From positions 1 through 64,000 of the forward strand of contig NZ_WTLI01000004.1 of the NCBI RefSeq assembly GCF_011421635.1: a stretch of DNA of 64,000 nt. The letters run 5' to 3'. The DNA is from Paenibacillus turpanensis. Its GTDB lineage: Bacteria; Bacillota; Bacilli; Paenibacillales; YIM-B00363. How positions within the stretch are numbered: the stretch's first letter is position 1; each line of letters begins with the position of its first letter. Below, piece by piece: positions 19,055-27,713 of this stretch. The notes below the pieces were generated by a model. The model was not told the DNA's origin, made no database searches, and worked only from the letters and a program-made list of their open reading frames with translations. The position numbers and the translations under genes were made by a program.

Positions 19055-19933
19055 ATGAGCTTGAACAAGCCCAAGTATTCACTTACGCAGTCGCAGAAAA
19101 TGATGGTGTTTATTTTGTCGATGTCGCTGTACGGCCTGTCGAACATGTTTACGGAGCTGATTCCGGAGGTGCGGTTCGGCCCGATTGAGCTGTCCGTTGA
19201 GTATTTCGCTTTTATTCCGCTTACGCTCTGTATTCTGTTTCATCCGTTCTATGCTGCCGTTGGCGCGTCGGTCGGCGAGGTCGTGTTCGGAGAGCTGATG
19301 CTCGGTCAGTTCGGCGGACTTGGCGAGGTGGAGAAGTTCATTACGTTCTCCTTGGCGATGTTCATTGCAGGCTCAATCGTGCGCAATCCGCAAAACCGTC
19401 TGCAGGTTGGCACTGCCGCTATGGTCGGCGTCATCATTCACCAAATGCTGAGCGGCATGGTCGATATCGCTAAGGTGTGGTTCGGGATTGAGGAGCTGGA
19501 AGCCGTTGAGGGACTGGCGGAAAGTATCCTTGTGATCGAAGGCGTAAGCTTCCTGAACGATGTACTGTTCTCCGGCATTTTGTTCGCGTTGCTGCCGACG
19601 CTCTATCTGGTGCCGCGCCTGTATGGCAAAATCGAGCCGCTGCTCGGCATGAAGCCCCGCGATAACAAAACGAAATATTCGATGGCTGAAATCGTGACGC
19701 CGCGCCTGTTGATCGTATCGATCGTGCTTGCTTTTATCGCAACGATGGCGGAGTTTGCTTCGGAAAGTGATTTTAATGTGGAATGGGAAGCGGATTTCCT
19801 CGGGCAGTTCGGGGACGGCTTTATTTGGGTGAGCATTGGGGCCGCAGCTGCGGTGGCGCTCCTTACTGTTATGCTGCTGAGACGAAAAGCCAAAATTTCG
19901 GGATCATCGGATAAAGGAACTCATCATGCCTAA
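19055..19933 (+). CDS. ECF transporter S component-like membrane protein
   Basis: The 292-residue membrane protein has about six hydrophobic segments and is followed at once by an ECF ATPase and T component, so it is most likely the substrate-binding S component. It is longer than typical S components (about 180-220 residues) because of an extra C-terminal part with one or two more membrane segments. AAGGAGG precedes the ATG at 19055; the in-frame ATG at 19022 lacks a site. It overlaps the ATPase gene by 8 bases. The substrate cannot be assigned: I see no motif tying it to a known vitamin, and no riboswitch precedes it. Confidence 0.75.
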   Translation: MSLNKPKYSLTQSQKMMVFILSMSLYGLSNMFTELIPEVRFGPIELSVEYFAFIPLTLCILFHPFYAAVGASVGEVVFGELMLGQFGGLGEVEKFITFSLAMFIAGSIVRNPQNRLQVGTAAMVGVIIHQMLSGMVDIAKVWFGIEELEAVEGLAESILVIEGVSFLNDVLFSGILFALLPTLYLVPRLYGKIEPLLGMKPRDNKTKYSMAEIVTPRLLIVSIVLAFIATMAEFASESDFNVEWEADFLGQFGDGFIWVSIGAAAAVALLTVMLLRRKAKISGSSDKGTHHA

Positions 19934-22016
19934 TTCGCCTGTCATTGAGGTTCGGGGATTGACCTTCACGTACCCTGGATCGGAGGAACCGATTTTAAAG
20001 GATGTCCACCTTACAGTGGAACGCGGCGATTTTCTCGCTTTGATCGGCAGCAACGGCTGCGGAAAATCGACGCTTTGCAAAACGTTCAATGGACTCATTC
20101 CGAATTATTATGTCGGCGAGTTTGCCGGCGAGGTCATGACCAATGGCCATTCGACTACGGCGGTGCCCGTGACCGAGCTGTCCAAGCATGTCGGTTATGT
20201 GTATCAGGATTTTGAAAATCAGCTCGTTCGTCCAACGGTGCGCGATGATGTTTGCTTTGCCCCGCTCAATTACGGCATGGCCGATTATAAAGAGCGCGGC
20301 GAGGAGGCGCTCCGGCTGACCGGCCTGCTGCCGCTGGCCGACGAGTTCGTGTGGCAGCTGAGCGGCGGGCAAAAGCATTTGCTGGCGCTGGCCGGGTGCC
20401 TCGCGATGGAGCCGGAGCTGCTCGTCATCGACGAGCCGGTGGCGCAGCTGGACCCGCAGCATGCGCGGGAAATTTATGAGCTGCTGCGCGTGCTCAACGA
20501 GCAGCATGGCAAGACGATTATCGTGATCGAGCATCACACCGAGTTTATCGCAGAGTACTGTAAGCATGCCGCGCTTATGGACGGCGGGCGGCTGCTTTGG
20601 AAGAAGCCCGTCCGCGAGGCGCTCACCCTCGTGGACGAGCTGCTAGCGCGCAGCATCCACCCGCCGCAGGTGACGCAGGCGGCGCGGGTGGTGGCTTGGC
20701 GCGCTGGCGAGGCCGGTGTGGCGGGCAGCGGCGAGGCCGCGGTGGCTCGCGGCGGCGAGATCGGCGGGTCGGCGATACGCGAAGGCGTGGGCGCGGCGGG
20801 CGTAGCAGCACCCGCGGCTAGCAGGGGCGCTGTGGGGAACGGAGCGAGTGTAGCGAGCGAAGTGGCGCTGGCGGGCGTTAGCGCAGCGGTGCCTGCGGCA
20901 AGCGGCGGCGCGGCGGGCGTAGCAGCACCCACGGCTAGCAGGGGCGCTGCGGGGAACGGAGCGGGTGTAGCGAGCGAAGTGGCGCTGGCGGGCGTTAGCG
21001 CAGCGGTGCCTGCGGCAAGCGGCAGCGCGGCGGGGGGCCCTTGGCCGATCCGCATGGACGAGGCAGCGGCGTACTTCGCCGGCCTCGTCCGCTCGCCCGA
21101 GCAGGCCGCCGCTGCGGCGCCGGGCGGCGCCTCCGAGGAGCGCCCGCCTAGCGCTCCCGCGGAAGCACTCGTCGAGTTCCGTCAAGCGACGCTCACCTAC
21201 CCAATGATGAATCGGGAGGTGAAGACCGTCTTGGACGGACTCGACGTTACGTTCCACCGGGGCGAGCGCATCGCCCTCGTGGGCAACAACGGCGCAGGCA
21301 AGTCTTCGCTGCTGCGCCTCATTGCAGGCATCACCCGCCCAAAGTCCGGGCAGGTGATCGTTTCGGGTCTGGACACGGCAAAGGTGTGGCCGGAGCGGCT
21401 GAGCGATTTCGTCGCCCTCGTGTTCCAGAACCCGGAGGAAATGTTTATCGAAGACTCGATCCGCAAGGATATCGAGTACTTCGGCAAAGCTCGCGGCCTC
21501 GACGGATACGAGGCCCGGACGGATGAGCTGCTCGCCCGCTTCGAGCTGACCGGGCTGCAGCACCGCGACGGGCGCATGCTCAGCGGCGGCCAGCAGCGCA
21601 AAGCGGCGATGGCCATTGCCGCCGCGATGAAGCCGTCGATCATGCTGCTTGACGAGCCGACGGCTAACCTCGACATGGCCACGCGCAGCGAGCTTTTTCG
21701 CCTACTGGACCAGCTTAATGATCTCGTCGGCACCGTAGTCATCGCAACGCATGACATGCAGCTTGTCGCTGAATGGGCCAACCGCATACTCGTGCTGAAT
21801 CACGGCTCGATTTTGCTGGACGGAAGCCGAGAGCAGCTTTTTCAAAATGAACCCATCATGCGCCGCGCCGGTCTGACTCCGCCGCAAATTACAGAGCTCA
21901 GCCGCATGCTGGGCTGGAGCCCGCTCTGCTATTCGGTCGATGAATTTGCTGAGCGCGCCGGAAAGGAGGGCGTCTATGGAAGCTGTACGCAAGCTGCTGG
22001 ACAAAGTATCGGTTGA
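19926..22016 (+). CDS. double ECF-type ABC ATPase (two fused nucleotide-binding domains)
   Basis: The 696-residue protein carries two complete ABC domains. Domain one has Walker A at residues 41-49 (GSNGCGKST), signature LSGGQKHLLALAG and Walker B LLVIDEP. Domain two has Walker A from residue 453 (GNNGAGKSS), signature LSGGQQRKAAMA and Walker B IMLLDEPTANLD. Fused EcfA/EcfA' ATPases like this energise ECF importers together with the S and T proteins encoded on either side. The two domains are joined by an unusually long alanine/glycine-rich linker (about residues 258-412) that contains a 117-bp tandem duplication and is much richer in GC than its flanks. Both catalytic glutamates are present. 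Confidence 0.92.
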   Translation: MPNSPVIEVRGLTFTYPGSEEPILKDVHLTVERGDFLALIGSNGCGKSTLCKTFNGLIPNYYVGEFAGEVMTNGHSTTAVPVTELSKHVGYVYQDFENQLVRPTVRDDVCFAPLNYGMADYKERGEEALRLTGLLPLADEFVWQLSGGQKHLLALAGCLAMEPELLVIDEPVAQLDPQHAREIYELLRVLNEQHGKTIIVIEHHTEFIAEYCKHAALMDGGRLLWKKPVREALTLVDELLARSIHPPQVTQAARVVAWRAGEAGVAGSGEAAVARGGEIGGSAIREGVGAAGVAAPAASRGAVGNGASVASEVALAGVSAAVPAASGGAAGVAAPTASRGAAGNGAGVASEVALAGVSAAVPAASGSAAGGPWPIRMDEAAAYFAGLVRSPEQAAAAAPGGASEERPPSAPAEALVEFRQATLTYPMMNREVKTVLDGLDVTFHRGERIALVGNNGAGKSSLLRLIAGITRPKSGQVIVSGLDTAKVWPERLSDFVALVFQNPEEMFIEDSIRKDIEYFGKARGLDGYEARTDELLARFELTGLQHRDGRMLSGGQQRKAAMAIAAAMKPSIMLLDEPTANLDMATRSELFRLLDQLNDLVGTVVIATHDMQLVAEWANRILVLNHGSILLDGSREQLFQNEPIMRRAGLTPPQITELSRMLGWSPLCYSVDEFAERAGKEGVYGSCTQAAGQSIG
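20791..21040 (+). repeat. 117-bp tandem duplication in the linker of the ECF ATPase gene
   Basis: Two near-identical 117-bp units (20791-20907 and 20908-21024) plus the start of a third encode 39-residue Ala/Gly/Val/Ser-rich repeats. The unit length is a multiple of three, so the frame is kept. Only a handful of bases differ between units, which indicates a recent duplication. Confidence 0.9.
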
Positions 22017-22797
22017 GCAGGTCAAAAGCGAGCTGCTGAAAACCGCCTTTGGCAACAATGATACGTTTCTCGCCCGGCTCGATCCGCGAACCTTGATTAT
22101 CTGGTACCTTTTTTTCGCCATCGCACCTTGGTTCATTTTTAACGAATGGATCCTGCTCGGATTATTTGCCTTCATGGTAACGACGACCGCGATGTCCAGG
22201 GTCAGCCCGTTTATCATTTTCATCTTGTGCATGGGGCTGCTCAGCCAGGCCGGGTACCTGTTCCTTTTCTCCTTATTTTTCAACGGAAATTTGGAGTCTG
22301 CCTACCCGCTGCTCGTTTTAACGTTGAAGCTGTCGATCATTTCTTTATCCAGTATTACGGTGTTCTCCAGTATGGATCCGGAAAAATTCAGCGACGGACT
22401 GCTGAGCTTCGGCGTCCCCGGACATGTTTCCTTTTCCATCGCTTATAGCTATCGGATTTTGCCGACGCTGCTGGAGGAGTACCACCATGTGTTTCTTTCG
22501 TTCCGGCTGCGGGGGCGCGCTCCTGCTCGTCCGGGCTTATTTTACTGGCGTTATATCACTCATTTTCTCAAAATATCAGTGCTCAGCTTCTACCCCCTCA
22601 TTCTCAGTACAGCCAAAAAGGCTCGCACAACGGTAGAAGCGCTCGAAACTAGGGGCTTCCCCTACGCGTTTAAACGGCCGGAGGTTATTCGCCTGAAGCT
22701 CGCTTATTTGGCGATTGGCCCGCGGGATTACATTTTTATCGCTGGTTCGGTCGTTTACGTGGCTTTCGTTTTCTGGGCAGGAAGGATGCTAACATGA
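21976..22797 (+). CDS. ECF transporter T component (EcfT)
   Basis: The 273-residue membrane protein is the transmembrane coupling subunit of the ECF complex. It has four or five hydrophobic segments between residues 30 and 120, then the amphipathic coupling region with the paired Arg-Gly motifs (FRLRGRAP and ALETRGFP), and a final membrane segment near the C terminus. ATG at 21976 follows AAAGGAGGG and lies inside the end of the ATPase gene (41-base overlap), so the two are tightly coupled. Confidence 0.88.
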   Translation: MEAVRKLLDKVSVEQVKSELLKTAFGNNDTFLARLDPRTLIIWYLFFAIAPWFIFNEWILLGLFAFMVTTTAMSRVSPFIIFILCMGLLSQAGYLFLFSLFFNGNLESAYPLLVLTLKLSIISLSSITVFSSMDPEKFSDGLLSFGVPGHVSFSIAYSYRILPTLLEEYHHVFLSFRLRGRAPARPGLFYWRYITHFLKISVLSFYPLILSTAKKARTTVEALETRGFPYAFKRPEVIRLKLAYLAIGPRDYIFIAGSVVYVAFVFWAGRMLT

Positions 22798-23594
22798 ATT
22801 TTGATTTTCACACGCACGGAAAGCTTTCTAAGAAAATGGCGTTTTCGCTCCCTTACTTTGCGGAAATGATCGGCGAAGCGAAGAAAAACGGCCTGCAGGG
22901 CCTTGCTCTAACCGAGCATTTTAACACGCTGCGCTTTGAGGATATGTACGATGCTTTGGATCGTCATTACACTTATGCTGATGGGTATTACGATGTCGAT
23001 GGAGTTCGGGTATTTCCGGGCATGGAGGTCGATATTGCGGAGACCGGGCATATTTTGCTGATTGGCGAGCGCGAGCACATCCGTGAGATTCGAGCGCTGC
23101 TGGAGCCTTATACGATGGAGGGCGGTTTTGTGCCGGTTTCTCGACTGCTCGATTGGTCCGAGCCCTATGGCATGCTGCGCATCGGGGCGCATCCGTTCCG
23201 CGACAGCACGCCGCTTCACCATATTTCAGCGGAGCTGCTTGCTCGGCTTGATGCGTTCGATTTGAACGCGAAGGATTTGTTCCAGCAGGGCGTGGAGCCT
23301 TACTCGCTGCGGCTTCGCAGGTTTGCTGCCGAGCATCGCAAGCCGATTGTCGCTGGGAGCGACACGCATCAGCATTTGCAGTACGGCAGCGTTTGGAACC
23401 GGCTGGCCGCTGACTGCCGGACGGTGGAGGATTTGAAGCGCTGTATCGCTGAGCAGCAGTACGAGGCTGTGGTTTCCGATGCCCTCCACACGAAGGTGAA
23501 GTCCGCCAAAATTGTGAAAAAGCTGCTGAAGCTGCAGGGCTTCGAGGAAGCCGCCTGCGCTTTGGAAAGCGTCGTTCATTTGGATGAGGAGTAA
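22794..23594 (+). CDS. PHP-domain phosphoesterase-like protein
   Basis: The 266-residue protein is a polymerase/histidinol-phosphatase (PHP) domain metal-dependent hydrolase. The metal-binding set is visible: H6 and H8 (DFHTHGK), TEHFN near residue 41, GMEVD, GAHPFRD and GSDTHQH. It resembles the histidinol-phosphatase-like branch, but no histidine genes are near, so another phosphate ester is equally likely. Its ATG overlaps the EcfT stop codon (ATGA), and it is the last gene of the ECF operon. A role in processing the imported compound is a reasonable inference given the sugar-phosphate-type regulator next door. Confidence 0.85.
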   Translation: MNFDFHTHGKLSKKMAFSLPYFAEMIGEAKKNGLQGLALTEHFNTLRFEDMYDALDRHYTYADGYYDVDGVRVFPGMEVDIAETGHILLIGEREHIREIRALLEPYTMEGGFVPVSRLLDWSEPYGMLRIGAHPFRDSTPLHHISAELLARLDAFDLNAKDLFQQGVEPYSLRLRRFAAEHRKPIVAGSDTHQHLQYGSVWNRLAADCRTVEDLKRCIAEQQYEAVVSDALHTKVKSAKIVKKLLKLQGFEEAACALESVVHLDEE

Positions 23595-23636
23595 CTCCAC
23601 GTTGGTAACAATAACGCTGCTGGGAGGATGAAGGAT

Positions 23637-23699
23637 AAAGGGTGGGCGAAGCGATAATACAAGTAATTTGTATTAACCAGCTGGACCCACCCTTTTTCT
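23637..23699 (+). terminator. long-stem terminator of the ECF/PHP operon
   Basis: AAAGGGTGGG (23637-23646) pairs with CCCACCCTTT (23686-23695), followed by TTTTT overlapping the end of the stem. The loop contains the first of the four 19-bp palindromes, which would form its own hairpin on top. Confidence 0.7.
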
Positions 23700-23839
23700 C
23701 CCCCGATAATACAAATTACTTGTATTGTTTGGGGCCTTATGAAGCCAAACGACGGGTCGCGGGCAGATTAATACAAGTGATTTGTATTCATTGCGCCTGA
23801 ATTCGCCCTCACGCACGAACAATACAAATAATTTGTATA
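23656..23839. repeat. cluster of four 19-bp palindromes (AATACAA-N5-TTGTATT type)
   Basis: Copies lie at 23656-23674, 23708-23726, 23770-23788 and 23821-23839. The first reads AATACAAGTAATTTGTATT and the second is its reverse complement. The third and fourth differ only at central or end positions. The starts are 52, 62 and 51 bases apart. They could be an operator cluster, a short interspersed repeat family or protein-binding sites with another role. No gene within 900 bases downstream obviously uses them. Confidence 0.85.
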
Positions 23840-23917
23840 GTTGATTGTTCGAAATAAGCTTGGTAGTGGCTGTACGCCTCTGGTTACTCAAAAGCACCAC
23901 CTGTCCCTCGCCTAATC

Positions 23918-24262
23918 TACCTTAAACCTAGCTATGTCTGCCCTCCCCAATGTAACTCTCCTGCCCGATCCTTCACTCCCAACTCGCAACCACCTCGCCC
24001 CGCAACCCCCAAACCTTGGTTACCTCAAAACCAGCTATGTCCCCCCTCCCAAAAGTAACTCCGGCCCGATTCCTTCACTCCCAACTCGCAACCACCTCGC
24101 CCCGCAACCCCAAAACCTTGGTTACCTCAAAACCAGCTATGTCCACCCTCCCAAAAGTAACTCCGGCCCGATTCCTTCACTCCCAACTCGCAACCACCTC
24201 GCCCCGCAAACCTAACCCATGGTTACCTTAAACCCAGCTATGTCCGCCTACCCCAAAGTAAC
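23918..24262. repeat. tandem repeat array with a period of about 102 bp
   Basis: The marker GCTATGTC occurs at 23931, 24034, 24136 and 24237, giving periods of 103, 102 and 101 bases. Units two and three are almost identical. The period is not held to a multiple of three, so I do not read it as coding. The units are C-rich on the plus strand. The array sits between the ECF operon and the catalase gene. Confidence 0.88.
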
Positions 24263-24377
24263 TCCGTCCGGCCACATCCGTCCCGACTCCCTGCCGGGCC
24301 TCGCCCCATAACCTCTTCATCGTCCCCGAATCACGATGAACCGCAGCTCTCCCCGCAGCGGTGGCGTTGGAACGATC

Positions 24378-24606
24378 CCACAGCTCAGTGCTTTACAGCT
24401 CTGTGGCTCTACAGCTTTGGTGTTCTCAGCAGCCCTGCTGCTTTGCAGCTCTAACGCCCTATAGCTCCACTGCTCCGCACCTTCAGTACTCTACACCCTG
24501 GCGTCCTACAGCCTCGGTGGTTTGCAGCCCTAACGCCCTATAGCTCCGCTGCTCTACAGCTCTGGCACTCTGCACCTCTCGTGCCCTACAGCCCCGGTTC
24601 CCTGCC
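24378..24606. repeat. degenerate 16-bp tandem repeat array
   Basis: About 14 units of a 16-base pattern (consensus near CTACAGCTCTGGYGYY) run head to tail with one or two length changes. The stretch around TTTGCAGCTCTAACGCC recurs about 88 bases later, which suggests a larger duplication on top of the short period. Sixteen is not a multiple of three, so coding is unlikely. Confidence 0.75.
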
Positions 24607-24778
24607 CCTTTGCCATTCCCCCCTTCCGCTCTTCTTCTATGCCCCCTGCCACAGTCCGCCCCAGTTCACTCCAGTAGCAAATCGCTCGCCACTGTCACAT
24701 AATCCGCACAAAGTATAAAGCCATTTTATTAAGGGAAAAATTACCTATGTATAAATTAAAACAAAAGGCAGGGTACCG

Positions 24779-26425
24779 ATGAACAACGAACACATGGATC
24801 AAGATACCGGCACGGCCGTCACTGGAGTCGGCAGTTCCACCGATTCTCGCATGGGACAAGGCGAAGACGCAACGACGCTCACGAACCGCCAAGGCCACCC
24901 GATCAGCGACAACCAAAACGTTAGAACCGTGGGCAGCCGCGGCCCGACAACACTGGAGAACTACCACTTCCTTGAAAAGATTTCGCACTTCGACCGCGAA
25001 CGAATCCCAGAGCGTGTCGTTCACGCACGCGGCGCAGGCGCCCACGGCTACTTCGAAACCTACGGAAAAGTTGGGAACGAGCCGGTTTCCAAGTATACAA
25101 GAGCGAAGCTGTTCCAAGAAGCCGGCAAGCGCACGCCGGTTTTCGTACGCTTCTCAACGGTCGTGCACGGCGGACATTCGCCGGAGACGCTCCGCGATCC
25201 GCGCGGCTTTGCCGTTAAATTTTACACCGAAGACGGCAACTGGGACCTCGTCGGCAACAACCTGAAGATCTTCTTTATCCGCGATCCGATGAAATTCCCG
25301 GATATGGTTCATGCCTTTAAGCCGGATCCTGTAACGAACGTAAACGATCCGGAGCGCATGTTCGACTTCTTGTCGCAAACGCCGGAAGCAACACATATGG
25401 TAACCTTCCTGTTCTCCCCTTGGGGCATTCCGGCGAACTACCGTGAAATGCAGGGCTCCGGCGTAAATACATACAAATGGGTCAACAAAGACGGCACAGG
25501 CGTTTTGGTCAAGTATCATTGGGAGCCGATCAAGCAGGGCTTCCGCAACCTGCGCCAGCATGAGGCCGATCAAATCCAGGCGACCAACTACAGCCACGCA
25601 ACCCAAGACTTATATATGGCTATCGAAAACGGCGATTATCCAGAGTGGGAGCTCCGCGTCCAAATCATGAGCGACGACGAGCATCCGGAGCTGGACTTTG
25701 ATCCGCTTGACCCGACGAAGCTGTGGCCGGAGGATAAATTCCCATTCCTTCCTGTCGGTAAAATGGTACTCAATAAAAACCCGGAAAATTATTTTGCCGA
25801 AGTCGAACAAGCGGCATTCGGAACCGGCGTCCTTGTCGACGGTCTCGACTTCTCTGACGATAAGCTGCTGCAGGGCCGGACCTTCTCCTATTCCGATACC
25901 CAGCGTTATCGTGTCGGCTCCAACTATTTGCAGCTGCCGATTAATGCCCCTAAGAAGCACGTGGCAACCAACCAGCGTGACGGACAGATGGAGTACCGCG
26001 TCGACATGGCACCGGGGCAAAACCCGCATGTCAACTACGAGCCGTCCACACTTGGCGGGCTGAAAGAAGCGACGCCATCCGGCAAAGAGCATGAGCCGCA
26101 TTATGATGCCAACCTCGTTCGGCAAAAAATTGAGCGTACGAACGATTTCAAGCAGGCCGGCGAAACCTACCGCGCCTTTCAGGATTGGGAGCGCGAGGAG
26201 CTCGTCTCCAATCTTACAGGTGCGCTGAAGGTGTGCCGTCCGCATATCCAGGAGAAGATGATCTCCTATTTCACCAACGCCGACGCCGACTATGGCAAGC
26301 GCGTCGCGGAAAGCCTTGCCCGCGCAATGAAGGAAATGAAGGGTAGCGGACATTTCAGCAATGCCGCTGCCGATCAGGCGGAGAAGCGTGCCGACAACAT
26401 GGGCGGCAAAACCGACGGCTATTAA
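24779..26425 (+). CDS. katA: heme catalase (KatA-type)
   Basis: The 548-residue monofunctional heme catalase destroys hydrogen peroxide. The distal histidine is H82 (RVVHARGAG), the conserved asparagine lies in GNN near residue 160, and the proximal heme tyrosine is Y371 in the [10 protein letters not shown] motif. Its length fits small-subunit catalases with a slightly long N-terminal tail of about 30 polar residues. AGGCAGGG precedes the ATG. I looked for a PerR box upstream and did not find a convincing one. The window also encodes two manganese catalases. Confidence 0.95.
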   Translation: MNNEHMDQDTGTAVTGVGSSTDSRMGQGEDATTLTNRQGHPISDNQNVRTVGSRGPTTLENYHFLEKISHFDRERIPERVVHARGAGAHGYFETYGKVGNEPVSKYTRAKLFQEAGKRTPVFVRFSTVVHGGHSPETLRDPRGFAVKFYTEDGNWDLVGNNLKIFFIRDPMKFPDMVHAFKPDPVTNVNDPERMFDFLSQTPEATHMVTFLFSPWGIPANYREMQGSGVNTYKWVNKDGTGVLVKYHWEPIKQGFRNLRQHEADQIQATNYSHATQDLYMAIENGDYPEWELRVQIMSDDEHPELDFDPLDPTKLWPEDKFPFLPVGKMVLNKNPENYFAEVEQAAFGTGVLVDGLDFSDDKLLQGRTFSYSDTQRYRVGSNYLQLPINAPKKHVATNQRDGQMEYRVDMAPGQNPHVNYEPSTLGGLKEATPSGKEHEPHYDANLVRQKIERTNDFKQAGETYRAFQDWEREELVSNLTGALKVCRPHIQEKMISYFTNADADYGKRVAESLARAMKEMKGSGHFSNAAADQAEKRADNMGGKTDGY

Positions 26426-26488
26426 TCCGAGCCGGGCTCAGCCCCACCAAACCCTTAGGCTTAGCAGTACAAACGCATAAAACACAAA

Positions 26489-26527
26489 CAACCGCCGAGC
26501 GCATCTCCTGCGTTTAGGCGGTTTTTT
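26489..26527 (+). terminator. terminator of the catalase gene
   Basis: AACCGCC and GGCGGTT form the stem, with an inner CGCA/TGCG pairing, followed by TTTTTT. It lies in the 334-bp gap before the siderophore operon, which otherwise holds the two Fur boxes. Confidence 0.87.
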
Positions 26528-26649
26528 ACCGTTTCGTCCGTAAAAGTCCGATAATGGAAGGAACTAACACGCACCCAAAGAAAAGTCCATAGCAAAAACA
26601 GAAATGTCCATTCAACGATCCATCTGTTCGTGTGTAGAATAAAGCTCGG

Positions 26650-26664
26650 TGATAATGATTATCA
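26650..26664 (+). promoter_or_regulatory. Fur box 1 of the siderophore uptake operon
   Basis: TGATAATGATTATCA is a perfect 7-1-7 palindrome matching the Bacillus Fur consensus, about 100 bases upstream of the first permease gene. Iron-replete repression by Fur is expected. Confidence 0.9.
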
Positions 26665-26725
26665 CTTTCGCGCTTTACCCTTACGTTTCAAATAAGTCCC
26701 AGCGGCTTTATTTTTTTCAACCCAA

Positions 26726-26740
26726 TTGAGAATGATTATC
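26726..26740 (+). promoter_or_regulatory. Fur box 2 of the siderophore uptake operon
   Basis: TTGAGAATGATTATC is a slightly imperfect Fur-type site about 20 bases before the first start codon. Together with the perfect site 76 bases upstream it gives two-site control of the operon. Confidence 0.75.
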
Positions 26741-26759
26741 TTTTTAAGCAGGGAGACTT

Positions 26760-27713
26760 ATGAAAAAGAGAACCCTATTTGCCATCCTCATCCTTTTGTC
26801 GCTCTGCTCCCTCTTCGTCGGGGTCAAGGATTTACATCCCCTCGACCTGCTGAATTTGTCGGAGGAGAAAGCACAAGTTTTTTACATAAGCCGTGTACCG
26901 CGGCTCGCCAGTATCATTATAGCCGGAATCAGCATGAGCATCATCGGCCTCATTATGCAGCAGCTGACACGTAATAAGTTCGTATCGCCGACAACAGCCG
27001 GCACGATGGATTCCGCACGGCTCGGCGTCTTGGTTGCTCTGCTCGTTTTCCCGGCTGCGACCACGATGCAAAAAATGCTCGTTGCGTTTGTATTTGCATT
27101 AATAGGGACCTTCCTGTTCATGAAGATTCTCGACCGGGTGAAGTTTAAAGACACGATTTTCATCCCGCTCGTCGGTCTCATGTTCGGCAGCATTATCGGC
27201 TCGGTCACGACCTTTTTCGCTTATAAGCATGATTTAATCCAAAGCATTTCAACCTGGATGCAGGGAGATTTCTCCGCCATCTTAAAAGGCCGTTATGAGC
27301 TTCTTTACATAAGCATTCCACTGGTGATCATCGCCTACGTGTTTGCAAACCGTTTTACCATTGCCGGCATGGGTGAAGAATTTTCGATCAATCTCGGCTT
27401 GAATTACAAGCAGGTCGTCAACATCGGCTTGGTCATCATCGCCATGGTATCCGCAGTGGTGCTGCTAACAGTAGGCATGATTCCGTTTCTCGGCTTAATC
27501 ATTCCGAACATTGTGACCATGTATCTCGGAGACAACCTGAAAAACACCCTTTCCCACACGGCTATGCTCGGTGCTATTTTCCTGCTGGCCTGTGACATTT
27601 TGGGACGCCTAGTCATTTACCCGTATGAAATGCCGATCGGCCTGACCGTCGGTGTCATCGGAAGCTTTGCTTTTCTTTACTTGCTGATGAGGAGAAGGGC
27701 CCATGAATCCTAA
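26760..27713 (+). CDS. siderophore ABC transporter permease (YclN/FatD-like)
   Basis: The 317-residue FecCD-type permease has about nine hydrophobic segments. With the next permease it forms the channel for an iron-siderophore complex. The order permease, permease, ATPase, binding protein is exactly that of Bacillus subtilis yclNOPQ, the petrobactin/ferric siderophore importer, and the proteins are of matching length. It is the first gene after the Fur boxes, with GGGAGA just before the ATG. It overlaps the second permease gene by 11 bases. Confidence 0.93.
   Translation: MKKRTLFAILILLSLCSLFVGVKDLHPLDLLNLSEEKAQVFYISRVPRLASIIIAGISMSIIGLIMQQLTRNKFVSPTTAGTMDSARLGVLVALLVFPAATTMQKMLVAFVFALIGTFLFMKILDRVKFKDTIFIPLVGLMFGSIIGSVTTFFAYKHDLIQSISTWMQGDFSAILKGRYELLYISIPLVIIAYVFANRFTIAGMGEEFSINLGLNYKQVVNIGLVIIAMVSAVVLLTVGMIPFLGLIIPNIVTMYLGDNLKNTLSHTAMLGAIFLLACDILGRLVIYPYEMPIGLTVGVIGSFAFLYLLMRRRAHES

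Noticed and set aside
20534..21563. Long antisense open frames opposite the ECF ATPase gene
   Set aside because: They are products of the GC-rich third-position pattern of the real gene and its low-complexity linker. None has a family match or start site.
24016..24231. Open frame with 34-residue repeats inside the 102-bp tandem array
   Set aside because: Neighbouring units have periods of 103 and 101 bases, so the frame is not maintained across the array. There is no ribosome site and the composition is not protein-like.
23600..24700. CRISPR-like repetition between the ECF operon and katA
   Set aside because: The palindromes are not separated by uniform unique spacers, the longer arrays are direct tandem repeats without spacers, and no cas genes are present.
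24607..24778. Possible PerR box upstream of the heme catalase
   Set aside because: The AT-rich stretch near 24715-24765 does not contain a TTATAAT-N-ATTATAA-type palindrome.
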